This document shows, piece after piece, positions 1-6,257 of a stretch of DNA of 7,125 nt; within the stretch, counting starts at the first letter, position 1; every line of letters begins with the position of its first letter. Below the pieces are notes generated by a model. That model had not been told where the DNA came from and ran no database searches. It saw only the letters and a list, made by a program, of their open reading frames with translations. The stretch is from NCBI GenBank assembly GCA_029821255.1, contig JALGTS010000058.1, positions 1-7,125 of the forward strand, in the 5' to 3' direction. The position numbers and the translations under genes are program-made. This DNA is from Candidatus Zipacnadia bacterium (GTDB lineage Bacteria > Armatimonadota > Zipacnadia > Zipacnadales > Zipacnadaceae).

Positions 1-1
1 T

Positions 2-73
2 GTCTCTGCCCACTGGCAGTCGGCAAAAGGTGATTTGGTGGATTTCGTGATCAAGCCTACCGCGTACACCTGA
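2..73 (+). CDS. C-terminal end of an unidentified upstream gene (partial)
   Basis: The frame is open from the left edge to a TGA at 71-73 and gives 23 residues ending in DFVIKPTAYT. The other two forward frames stop at 31-33 and 48-50, so this is the only one that can carry a gene end up to the next start. The string DFVIKP loosely resembles the end of a receiver domain (the beta-5 Lys-Pro), which would fit the response regulator that follows, but 23 residues are too few to assign a family. It lies 75 bases before the regulator's preferred start and on the same strand, so the two could share an operon. It may also be a chance open frame. Confidence 0.4.
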   Translation, partial: VSAHWQSAKGDLVDFVIKPTAYT

Positions 74-135
74 AACAGTCTGATTATGGTAGCAATATGA
101 AAACCTACTCAGCAAGCGGTGCAACTCAGCTTTGT

Positions 136-139
136 GGAG
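136..139 (+). promoter_or_regulatory. Ribosome binding site deciding the response regulator start
   Basis: GGAG lies nine bases before the ATG at 149. The in-frame ATG at 140 directly abuts this GGAG, which is too close for it to serve that codon. The in-frame GTG at 119 has no purine-rich motif before it. This favours 149 as the start. Confidence 0.55.
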
Positions 140-148
140 ATGCAGCCT

Positions 149-1186
149 ATGGCCAATAGCCACCCAACAACACTATTGGTTGACGATGATCCGTCCCTCC
201 TTGCTCTCTACAAGAAGGTCTTGACGAAAAAAGGCCACCAGGTGACTACCGCAGCCACTGGGGAAGAGGCTCTCACCAAGCTTAACAGAGGCCGGTTCGA
301 TGCCGCCATAATCGACCTGGTATTACCGGGAGTTGGTGGTATGGCGGTAGTAGCGGCCGCCCGGCGGATGGATCCTCCTCCTGTGATCGTCATCCTCACC
401 GGCTATGCATCCTTGGACTCAGCCATTGAAGCAGTACGCTATGGCGCCTTTGACTATCTGCGCAAGCCGATTGACCCCCAGGAGCTCGTAGACACTCTCC
501 AGCGAGGCCTATCAGGCAGAGATTTGTTAAGCAAAAATCAACGGATGCTTGCTGAGCTGGATGAGACTAACCGCAGGATGCGCCAGGCCCAAGCCACACT
601 TCAAGAGCGTGTCCACGAGTTGCAAGGGCGGCTGGAGACACTGATAGCGCTCGGCCAGAACTTGTACAAGCTACACAGCCCCCAGGCCATTATGCACCAC
701 CTGCTGGCGGCAGCAGCCGACCTGACGGGGGCCGGAGCGGGTGTAATCTTTCGCAAAGATCCCAGCATCTCCGAACTATCCCCTATCGCTTGTATCGGAG
801 AAGCTATCCACGAGTTGTGTGAGCACAGCATTCGCTTGGGCTCGGGCGTGGTAGGCCAAGCAGCCGCCTCTGGCCAGCGTCAGGTCATTAACGATCTGCT
901 TAGCGACCCACAACTGGCCGATGATCTCCTGGTATACCAGGGAATGCGCCGAGTGCTGGCCCAGCCGCTGATTGCAGCCGACGAGGTAGTCGGCCTTATC
1001 GCTCTGTTTGACGAGCTGAACAAGCCTTTCAGCGTTGAGGATCAGGATTTAGTAGCAATGCTGGCAGTGCAGGCAGCTACTATTTTAGCTGCCGCCAGCG
1101 CCATTCGCCCCAGGCCCAAGTCCTCCGCAACAGATGACGCAGAACCAAAAGAGTTTATTGAGCTGGAAAGCCTGCTGAACGACTGA
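149..1186 (+). CDS. Response regulator: receiver domain, coiled coil and GAF domain
   Basis: This is a cytoplasmic two-component signalling protein of 345 residues from the ATG at 149. Longer starts at 140 or 119 are possible but have poorer ribosome binding sites. Residues about 7-122 form a complete receiver domain: the acidic pair D12/D13 in LLVDDD, the phospho-acceptor D56 in IIDLVLPG, the switch T84 in ILTGYAS and K106 in LRKPI. Residues about 125-167 are charged and heptad-like (RMLAELDETNRRMRQAQ), probably a dimeric coiled coil. Residues about 168-322 look like a GAF domain, with VIFRKD, GSGVVGQAAASGQ and the PLIAADEVVGLIALFDE strand. The last 20 or so residues are an acidic tail. There is no helix-turn-helix, GGDEF, HD-GYP or kinase module, so output must be through protein contact or ligand sensing by the GAF. 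No cognate histidine kinase is in the window. The stop overlaps the start of the methyltransferase. Confidence 0.9.
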   Translation: MANSHPTTLLVDDDPSLLALYKKVLTKKGHQVTTAATGEEALTKLNRGRFDAAIIDLVLPGVGGMAVVAAARRMDPPPVIVILTGYASLDSAIEAVRYGAFDYLRKPIDPQELVDTLQRGLSGRDLLSKNQRMLAELDETNRRMRQAQATLQERVHELQGRLETLIALGQNLYKLHSPQAIMHHLLAAAADLTGAGAGVIFRKDPSISELSPIACIGEAIHELCEHSIRLGSGVVGQAAASGQRQVINDLLSDPQLADDLLVYQGMRRVLAQPLIAADEVVGLIALFDELNKPFSVEDQDLVAMLAVQAATILAAASAIRPRPKSSATDDAEPKEFIELESLLND

Positions 1187-1947
1187 TGACTGCTGGAGCG
1201 AGTTGGTGGGAAGATTTCTTCGATCATCATCACTCGTTGGACCTCGCCCGATTCCCGGATGCCGACGAGACCGAACAGGAACTGGCTGGCCTTATTAATA
1301 TACTGAAGCTAAACGGCCAACAGCGAATCGCCGACATCTGCTGTGGATACGGTCGGCACCTACTCCCCTTGGCACAGCGGGGTCACATTGTCTTCGGTGT
1401 TGACATAGCTCCGATGATGTTGGCACAAGCTCGCCGCCGGTTGGACAAGGCTGGCGTAGAGGCGGTGATTCTGCGGGCTGACGCCCGTCGCTTACCATTT
1501 GCCGACGATTCGCTGGATGTGGTCATTAACCTGTTCAACAGCTTTGGGTACTGCCAATCAGAAGCGGAGAACCAGCGCATCCTGACCGAAAGCGCACGGG
1601 TACTGCGGCCCGGAGGCAAGTTCCTGCTGGAGACGCGCAATCGCCCATACCAAATTATGTTTGCTCCGTACTACCTGCCGATGGAAACATCCGATGGGCA
1701 GCGGTTTATCCTGCACTGCCGCTATGACCGGGCCGCTCATCGCCTTATCAGCGAATGGTCTCTGTCGCAGAACGGACCGGTGGTACACCGGGCCTCGATT
1801 CGCCTGTACGGAATTGCCGAGTTGGACAAGATGATGGCCCAAGCAGGTCTGCGGAAGGTGGCAATCTACGGTGATTATGAGGCTACTCCCTTCGCCGGCT
1901 ATCAACGCCAGGTACTCTACCTTGCGGAGAAGCCCGTCAACCACTAA
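1186..1947 (+). CDS. Class I SAM-dependent methyltransferase
   Basis: The 253-residue product has a Rossmann-type SAM-binding fold. Motif I is DICCGYGRH at residues 50-58, the acidic residue that usually contacts the SAM ribose is D73 in FGVDIAPMML, motif III-like RADARRLPF is at 97-105, and NLFNSFGY at 115-122 is the post-strand-4 motif. VLRPGGKFLLETRNR follows as the strand-5 region. The N-terminus WWEDFFDHHH is typical of the subfamily with a CCGYGRH motif I, whose members mostly have no known substrate. The ATG overlaps the regulator's TGA (TGATG at 1184-1188). The nearest purine-rich stretch, GGAAAG at 1165-1170, is about 15 bases off, so translation probably depends on ribosomes ending the upstream gene. 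A small-molecule or protein substrate cannot be told from sequence. Fold and cofactor are secure, the target is unknown. Confidence 0.9.
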   Translation: MTAGASWWEDFFDHHHSLDLARFPDADETEQELAGLINILKLNGQQRIADICCGYGRHLLPLAQRGHIVFGVDIAPMMLAQARRRLDKAGVEAVILRADARRLPFADDSLDVVINLFNSFGYCQSEAENQRILTESARVLRPGGKFLLETRNRPYQIMFAPYYLPMETSDGQRFILHCRYDRAAHRLISEWSLSQNGPVVHRASIRLYGIAELDKMMAQAGLRKVAIYGDYEATPFAGYQRQVLYLAEKPVNH

Positions 1948-1953
1948 GCCCCG

Positions 1954-1974
1954 GCAGCCTACCTCAGTAGCTGC
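1954..1974. terminator. Stem-loop between convergent genes, possible bidirectional terminator
   Basis: Arms 1954-1962 and 1967-1974 pair as GCAGC TAC with GTA GCTGC, giving eight base pairs with one bulged C around a four-base CTCA loop. It sits just after the methyltransferase stop (1945-1947) and covers the last codons and stop of the FHA gene. No T-run follows on either strand, so it is not a classical intrinsic terminator. It could still mark a 3' end or halt colliding polymerases. Confidence 0.35.
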
Positions 1975-3152
1975 TCGATCGCCCGCGTTTCGTAGCGCAG
2001 GACGGTCTGCCCAATGGTCACATAGTCACCGTCACGAAGCTGTTGGCGAGTAACCAATCGGTCATTGACCGCCGTCCGGCCCACTCCCAGATCTACCAGC
2101 ACACAACGGTTACCCTCACAATCAATCCGCGCATGCTCAGCGGCTACCTGGGGGTCTTTGACCAGAGATATGTCCGCTTTCGGACTGCTGCCAATTATAG
2201 TTGATGACCGATAAATGATAAATTGCTTGCCCTTAAGCGGACCGGCAACGATAGTCAGCCAGGCCTCTTTGCGAACCTCCTCGACCATGCCAATGGCCGC
2301 ACCCGTAGACAGGCCGAGCACAGACATCCCCACCAGCCGGCTGAGCCAGCCGCTTACTTCTCCAGTCAAACCAGCCAGAATTCCACCAAAGATTAGTGAT
2401 ATCGGGTCAAACAGCAATCCCCCCACGAAACCTCCTATCGCACCACCAATCAGGCCATTGATTATTTTCTGAGAAGCCCGCATCATCGCGCCTTGACCCA
2501 AACCGATAAACAGGCCCACCAGAGCCCAAGCAAAAGCGCGTACCGCTATTTGTAGGATAATTGCCGAAAAGCTTCCTACACCCTCTCCGCCACCGAATGC
2601 CCCATAGGCTATTTGCCCCGCTACTCCACCAACTGCACCGCCGCCACCGCCAATAACCAATCCCAGACCACCACCAATCATCGCCTTCTCCCACACACCT
2701 GTCACAATGCCCTCCAAACTACCCAAAGCCAGGCCGATCATCCCGCCTAACACCGCGCCGAAGCCCGCCATTTCCACCAGGGCAGCGATCAACTCAACCC
2801 TGGTCGCCTCATCGGTGATAAACGGCTCCATTACCGCCCAAGCCAGAAAGCCGCCGGTCATTCCCGCGATAGCCATCAGTAAGACAGCCGAGCCGAGCAA
2901 TCCAGGTACGGCAGGCTTCTTGGCAGTTGGACGACTACGATCGCTCTCTGTTACTGCCGGATAGAGGGCAGGCCTCTCCTGAGGCTCCTCCCTAATCTCA
3001 GCCAGATCCTCACGGTCAATGACTAATATATCCTCGTCCCCAGGAGCCTGAGCCGCATCGGAGGGTTGTGGCGCTAAATCCTCTGCGGATATCTCAATAA
3101 CGTCGTCGTTGTCCCGATGTTGAGAGTCCCCGTCAACCATGATCCTTATCAT
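1959..3152 (-). CDS. Glycine-zipper membrane protein with C-terminal FHA domain
   Basis: The product is 397 residues from the ATG at 3152. An ATG four codons in (3140) is a possible shorter start, with AAGGA close before it. Residues 1-80 are acidic and probably unstructured, with a doubled motif: DDVIEISAEDL at 16-26 and EDILVIDREDL at 40-50. Residues about 83-291 form several hydrophobic segments (near 83-107, 122-148, 157-185, 197-222, 229-262 and 267-289) rich in GxxxG spacing, including a run of glycines at 168-172. This suggests tightly packed helices. Residues 299-390 are an FHA domain with IIGSSPKADISL, AAEHARI, TAVNDRLV and LRDGDYVTIG. FHA domains normally read phosphothreonine. Here the usual GR is GS (321-322) and the Ser of the SxxH motif is Ala (337), while H340 and N363 remain. 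The gene follows the OPT-like gene after 33 bases. Role unknown, perhaps a membrane scaffold in Ser/Thr kinase signalling. Confidence 0.85.
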   Translation of the reverse strand: MIRIMVDGDSQHRDNDDVIEISAEDLAPQPSDAAQAPGDEDILVIDREDLAEIREEPQERPALYPAVTESDRSRPTAKKPAVPGLLGSAVLLMAIAGMTGGFLAWAVMEPFITDEATRVELIAALVEMAGFGAVLGGMIGLALGSLEGIVTGVWEKAMIGGGLGLVIGGGGGAVGGVAGQIAYGAFGGGEGVGSFSAIILQIAVRAFAWALVGLFIGLGQGAMMRASQKIINGLIGGAIGGFVGGLLFDPISLIFGGILAGLTGEVSGWLSRLVGMSVLGLSTGAAIGMVEEVRKEAWLTIVAGPLKGKQFIIYRSSTIIGSSPKADISLVKDPQVAAEHARIDCEGNRCVLVDLGVGRTAVNDRLVTRQQLRDGDYVTIGQTVLRYETRAIEQLLR

Positions 3153-3179
3153 AATAACATTTCATTACCCGCTGTACAA
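3151..3179 (-). promoter_or_regulatory. Possible internal promoter before the FHA gene
   Basis: Read on the minus strand there is TTGTAC (3179-3174), a 17-base spacer, then TATTAT (3156-3151) preceded by TG one base upstream, an extended -10 arrangement. The -10 differs from TATAAT at one position, while the -35 is weak. The -10 overlaps the ATG at 3152, so a transcript from it would begin near 3144 and could use only the ATG at 3140, nearly leaderless. The match to a sigma-70-type consensus is suggestive only, and the host's promoter rules are unknown. Confidence 0.28.
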
Positions 3180-3185
3180 TACCTA

Positions 3186-5147
3186 TCAAGGCCAGGGGAA
3201 AAATGGTGCCGGCAGTCGCCAGATGCCTCCGAGAGTCGCCCATATTACCGCCTGAGAGAACTCACCGAGAATCAGGCCCAGGAAGAAGGGCTGCAGGCGT
3301 GTGTAGATAGTCCATCCCCCATAGCGGACCACGACACTTTTGATCGCCCACGCAGCCAGAAAGGGAAACCAAAACACGTACATACTCCACGACCCGGCAA
3401 GCGCCCAGGCCAAGGGCATCAACGGCCACCATACATACCGAACCCGCAGGATACTGAGGACCGCAGCAATCATTACACCTGACGCGAAATAAGCTGGCAA
3501 CCGTGGGTCGAACTGACTCTGTCCTTGTAGGACCGACCCGAAATGCTCGAAGCCCCACAGCGGATTGCCCCGATAGACATAGCTGTACAGTGTGATTGCC
3601 CCCCTGCGATAGGGGGTGACGATATGCAGATAGCCGCCAACTATCAAGGCTACCATGACCGCCACGCCAATAGCATAGGCCAGAGCCCGTCGGTCAAGCC
3701 TGACAATGTCAGACATCTTAAGACTGTCCAGGAATGTACTGAGCAAGTTGCCGCGCAAATCGCGAGTAAAAACTGCATCCACCAGCGCAAGACTGGTCAG
3801 ACTGCGAGCTCCCAGACTGGCCTGGGTGGAGAACAATCCGACCAGATCCACGGGGCGAAAAGATGTCTCAGTCATCAGCATTCCCGCCTCCGACACGCTA
3901 CGGGCCATAACCGGGACCACAACGAAAAGATAGATGACCAACTCAAGAATAGCAACTAACGGACTCATTCCCAACTGCATAAACCAGTAGATACAGATTC
4001 CGCTGGCAACAGCCAGACCGTAGAGAGCCACACGCGGCGGGAGAAATTCCCGTTCCTGGCCGGCTTCGGATTGCGAACTAAGCGCTTGCCGGGCGAAGGC
4101 GCGCAGGTGGGGCCAGGCCGACTTGGTGATATACGCGACCACCACCAGGTAGGCGCCTATAAACTGATACCCGTTCAGCAGGGAAGTCGGATACAGAGGC
4201 ATCCTCTCGGTGCCCAGCCCCATAGCAGCTATCACAACATTTTCTATTCGGGCAAACCAGAAGAAAAACCACAGAGAAAAGAGCAGTTCCGAAGGCAGGA
4301 AATAAGCGAAGCCGATGGCAGCCAGCGAACCGAAGGCTACCGCACCACCCATAGCTTGCCATGCTGGCCCTAAGCTACTGAATGCGGCACTCAACGACCG
4401 GCTGAGCGGTATTTGCGGTATACTCGGGTTTATGGCATGCAACCCGTTGAGGATGAATATGAATGTGGGAATGGTAAAACCGATCCACATCAGCTTGTTG
4501 CGAAAGAAAGAGGCAGCACCCTTTTTATCACAGGCTAAGGCCAGCGGCAGCTGCGTAAGAGGGAAGGTCAGCTTTTCATTGTCCACCCACTGCTTGCGCA
4601 AAATTGCCGCCAGGCAGGCAAAACAAAACAGCATGCACAGGCTCACAATGGCCCAGGCCATAAGCGGCATAGCCCACTGAGCCCAAGGCACTGCTGCCCC
4701 AGGGTGCAGTCCTTCATAGAAGGCTGTAGCAACATACTGCTCGGCGCCACCATCAACATCAAAGGGCACGGCCCACTGCGGGGTGTTGGGAAAAAACATC
4801 TTAGTCCAGTTGTTGGCAGGGGTAGCGTAATAATTGTACGCCACCAGCGCTGGCACCAGCTTCTCCAGCAACCCCCGCGACGTCAGGAGGGCCGCTACTA
4901 ACACCATCACGTAAATGACTATTATTTCTTGGGAAGATAGCTGCACACGCGCGCTAATGCTGCGCAGAACAGCGTTGATAATGACTACAACCAGAAGGAA
5001 GCCAATTGCAGCCGGAGCAAACTGCAGAATTGCAATCTGAATCTGCGTAATTATCAGTTCGGCCCAGACCACCACAAAGCAGACAGCGATCGAAAACAAT
5101 AAACCGATTACCACCGCTCGTGGTGACAAGCCCGTCCGAATACTCAT
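3186..5147 (-). CDS. Polytopic OPT-like membrane protein (DUF6785/DUF6784 type)
   Basis: The 653-residue integral membrane protein probably has a dozen or more helices spread over its whole length. I recognise it as the bacterial family carrying DUF6785 and DUF6784, which resembles oligopeptide transporters. The marks are WVDNEKLTFPLTQLPL at about 187-202, RSVSEAG at 416-422, and near the C-terminus GGWTIYTRLQPFFLGLILGE at about 610-629. Family substrates are not established, so peptide or other solute transport is inference. The start is set by AAGGGA at 5160-5155, seven bases before the ATG at 5147. The frame stays open to a TTG at 5189, but that longer form would add a basic, non-conserved leader without its own binding site. 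The N-terminus from the ATG has MSIRTGLSPRA followed directly by the first membrane helix. The gene lies 83 bases after the AEC transporter and 33 before the FHA gene, consistent with co-transcription. Confidence 0.75.
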   Translation of the reverse strand: MSIRTGLSPRAVVIGLLFSIAVCFVVVWAELIITQIQIAILQFAPAAIGFLLVVVIINAVLRSISARVQLSSQEIIVIYVMVLVAALLTSRGLLEKLVPALVAYNYYATPANNWTKMFFPNTPQWAVPFDVDGGAEQYVATAFYEGLHPGAAVPWAQWAMPLMAWAIVSLCMLFCFACLAAILRKQWVDNEKLTFPLTQLPLALACDKKGAASFFRNKLMWIGFTIPTFIFILNGLHAINPSIPQIPLSRSLSAAFSSLGPAWQAMGGAVAFGSLAAIGFAYFLPSELLFSLWFFFWFARIENVVIAAMGLGTERMPLYPTSLLNGYQFIGAYLVVVAYITKSAWPHLRAFARQALSSQSEAGQEREFLPPRVALYGLAVASGICIYWFMQLGMSPLVAILELVIYLFVVVPVMARSVSEAGMLMTETSFRPVDLVGLFSTQASLGARSLTSLALVDAVFTRDLRGNLLSTFLDSLKMSDIVRLDRRALAYAIGVAVMVALIVGGYLHIVTPYRRGAITLYSYVYRGNPLWGFEHFGSVLQGQSQFDPRLPAYFASGVMIAAVLSILRVRYVWWPLMPLAWALAGSWSMYVFWFPFLAAWAIKSVVVRYGGWTIYTRLQPFFLGLILGEFSQAVIWATLGGIWRLPAPFFPWP

Positions 5148-5154
5148 TGCCAAG

Positions 5155-5160
5155 TCCCTT
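5155..5160 (-). promoter_or_regulatory. Ribosome binding site deciding the OPT-like protein start
   Basis: AAGGGA on the minus strand lies seven bases before the ATG at 5147-5145. It is a near-ideal Shine-Dalgarno position and argues against the upstream TTG at 5189. Confidence 0.65.
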
Positions 5161-5230
5161 CGCTTCAGTTGTCTTCGGGGGAACGGCAAGGTACTGGTAT
5201 AGTTTCACCGCAGCCAAGGTGTTTTTCTGC

Positions 5231-6190
5231 CTACAATAGGCTGGTCAACCAAACCAGCACACCCGCCAGCGGAATAGCTACCAGATTAGTGGTCAGCCAG
5301 CAGGCATTGGCGAGATCGGATTCCAGCCCCAGCGCCTGCACGACGGCAAGCGACATTATCGCCGAAGGAGTGGCGCTTTCCACGATGACTACTTTTAGGA
5401 AAGTGTGATCAGGCTGAGCCCAGAAACCAAACAGCGTAGCCAGGCCGAGCCCCAGGGCAGGAGCAACCACGTACTTAAGCAGATGGACTGCTACCACGCT
5501 ATCCCAGTAGTCCTTGATCGTACTCAGGCGGATGGTCAGTCCGATGGCAAATAGTAGACCTAAGGCCGATAACGGTATCAAAACATCTAACACAGGCCTG
5601 ACAAACTCCGGCTGAGGAACTTGCCACAAGGCCAGAGTTAACCCCATCAACACCGCCAACACAGGGTTGCGCCGATAGTTGTGTGTCAATGTCTCTTGCA
5701 GTTGACCAACAAGCGATTCGCTGGAGCCAGGGACGTACCGACTCGGCGCGATGAAACCCACAGTGTACAACAGCGCAGAGAACGGCAATACATACAGTGT
5801 GGCCAAAGCCAAGCCTTCAGGCCCCATAGCGACATAGCAGACGAACGAACCGTAGGTGAAGCCCTGATTACTGAACATCGCCGGAGGGATCAGGCTGGCC
5901 TTCTTGCGGCTGCTGAGCCCCAGAACTTCAGCCGCAGCGACAGCAGCAACCCATAGCAGCATAGTCTGAGCCACATAAATCAGAGGCAGTGCCGCTGCCT
6001 TCCAATCGTCCACAGGCAGGCTCCATAGTGCCAGGACGATGACGATCGGATTGAGGTGAGCCAGCAGCCAACAGGTCAGCGGTCTGCTGGCAGTTCCCGG
6101 CAGCCACCCTCGGCGACGAGCCAGATAGCCCATCGTCAGCCCCATAAAAAGGACAACTACAGCTTCCGCCGCCTTGGGAATAATATCCAT
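5231..6190 (-). CDS. AEC family transporter (auxin efflux carrier type permease)
   Basis: The 319-residue inner-membrane protein has about ten hydrophobic helices in two inverted halves separated by a polar central loop (about 150-175, PSRYVPGSSESLVGQLQE). The signatures are NPIVIVLAL near 47-55, FSNQGFTYGS near 106-115 in the first half, and VIVESATPSAIMSLAVVQAL at 268-287 followed by SDLANACWLTTNLVAIPLAG. This second-half block is characteristic of the AEC (PF03547) family within the bile/arsenite/riboflavin transporter superfamily. Characterised bacterial members move malate, malonate or other carboxylates. Plant relatives move auxin. The substrate here cannot be read from sequence. Length is normal and the frame intact. 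The ATG at 6190 follows AGAGGT at 6200-6195 by four bases. It lies 67 bases after the partial glycosidase-like gene and upstream of the OPT-like protein, so two unrelated carriers sit side by side. Confidence 0.88.
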   Translation of the reverse strand: MDIIPKAAEAVVVLFMGLTMGYLARRRGWLPGTASRPLTCWLLAHLNPIVIVLALWSLPVDDWKAAALPLIYVAQTMLLWVAAVAAAEVLGLSSRKKASLIPPAMFSNQGFTYGSFVCYVAMGPEGLALATLYVLPFSALLYTVGFIAPSRYVPGSSESLVGQLQETLTHNYRRNPVLAVLMGLTLALWQVPQPEFVRPVLDVLIPLSALGLLFAIGLTIRLSTIKDYWDSVVAVHLLKYVVAPALGLGLATLFGFWAQPDHTFLKVVIVESATPSAIMSLAVVQALGLESDLANACWLTTNLVAIPLAGVLVWLTSLL

Positions 6191-6194
6191 CGTG

Positions 6195-6200
6195 ACCTCT
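6195..6200 (-). promoter_or_regulatory. Ribosome binding site of the AEC transporter
   Basis: AGAGGT on the minus strand precedes the ATG at 6190-6188 by four bases, supporting that start. Nothing else notable was seen in the 67-base gap: no clear promoter and no convincing terminator. Confidence 0.5.
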
Positions 6201-6257
6201 ACTCAGGACAAGTAAGGGCAGCCAGTTGCTCCAGTATATCGGCCCTGCCGCCTGCAA

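Noticed and set aside
70..98. Possible promoter before the regulator, CTGAAA then CAATAT with 17 bases between
   Set aside because: The -10 matches the consensus at only three positions, so it is no better than chance.
97..159. Small ORF of 20 codons (MKTYSASG...) overlapping the regulator start
   Set aside because: No ribosome binding site of quality, overlaps the regulator's better start in another frame, and no recognisable content.
1558..1944. Minus-strand open frame of 128 codons inside the methyltransferase
   Set aside because: Antisense to a gene with clear conserved motifs. Its translation shows no domain and it is a frame shadow.
3600..3616. CCCCC/GGGGG hairpin with a seven-base loop
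   Set aside because: It lies inside the OPT-like coding sequence and follows from Pro and Gly/Arg codons. Only five pairs and no T-run.
3543..3959. Plus-strand open frame of 138 codons inside the OPT-like gene
   Set aside because: Low-complexity polar translation, antisense to a membrane protein with continuous helices, and no ribosome binding site.
5148..5189. Fourteen-residue N-terminal extension of the OPT-like protein from a TTG start
   Set aside because: The ATG at 5147 has a strong AAGGGA site at seven bases. The TTG has none, and the extension is basic and unlike a membrane start.
5149..5218. Three copies of CTTGGC or CTTGCC on the minus strand in the gap before the OPT-like gene
   Set aside because: Spacings of 36 and 28 bases are irregular and the units are only six bases long, so an operator cannot be supported.
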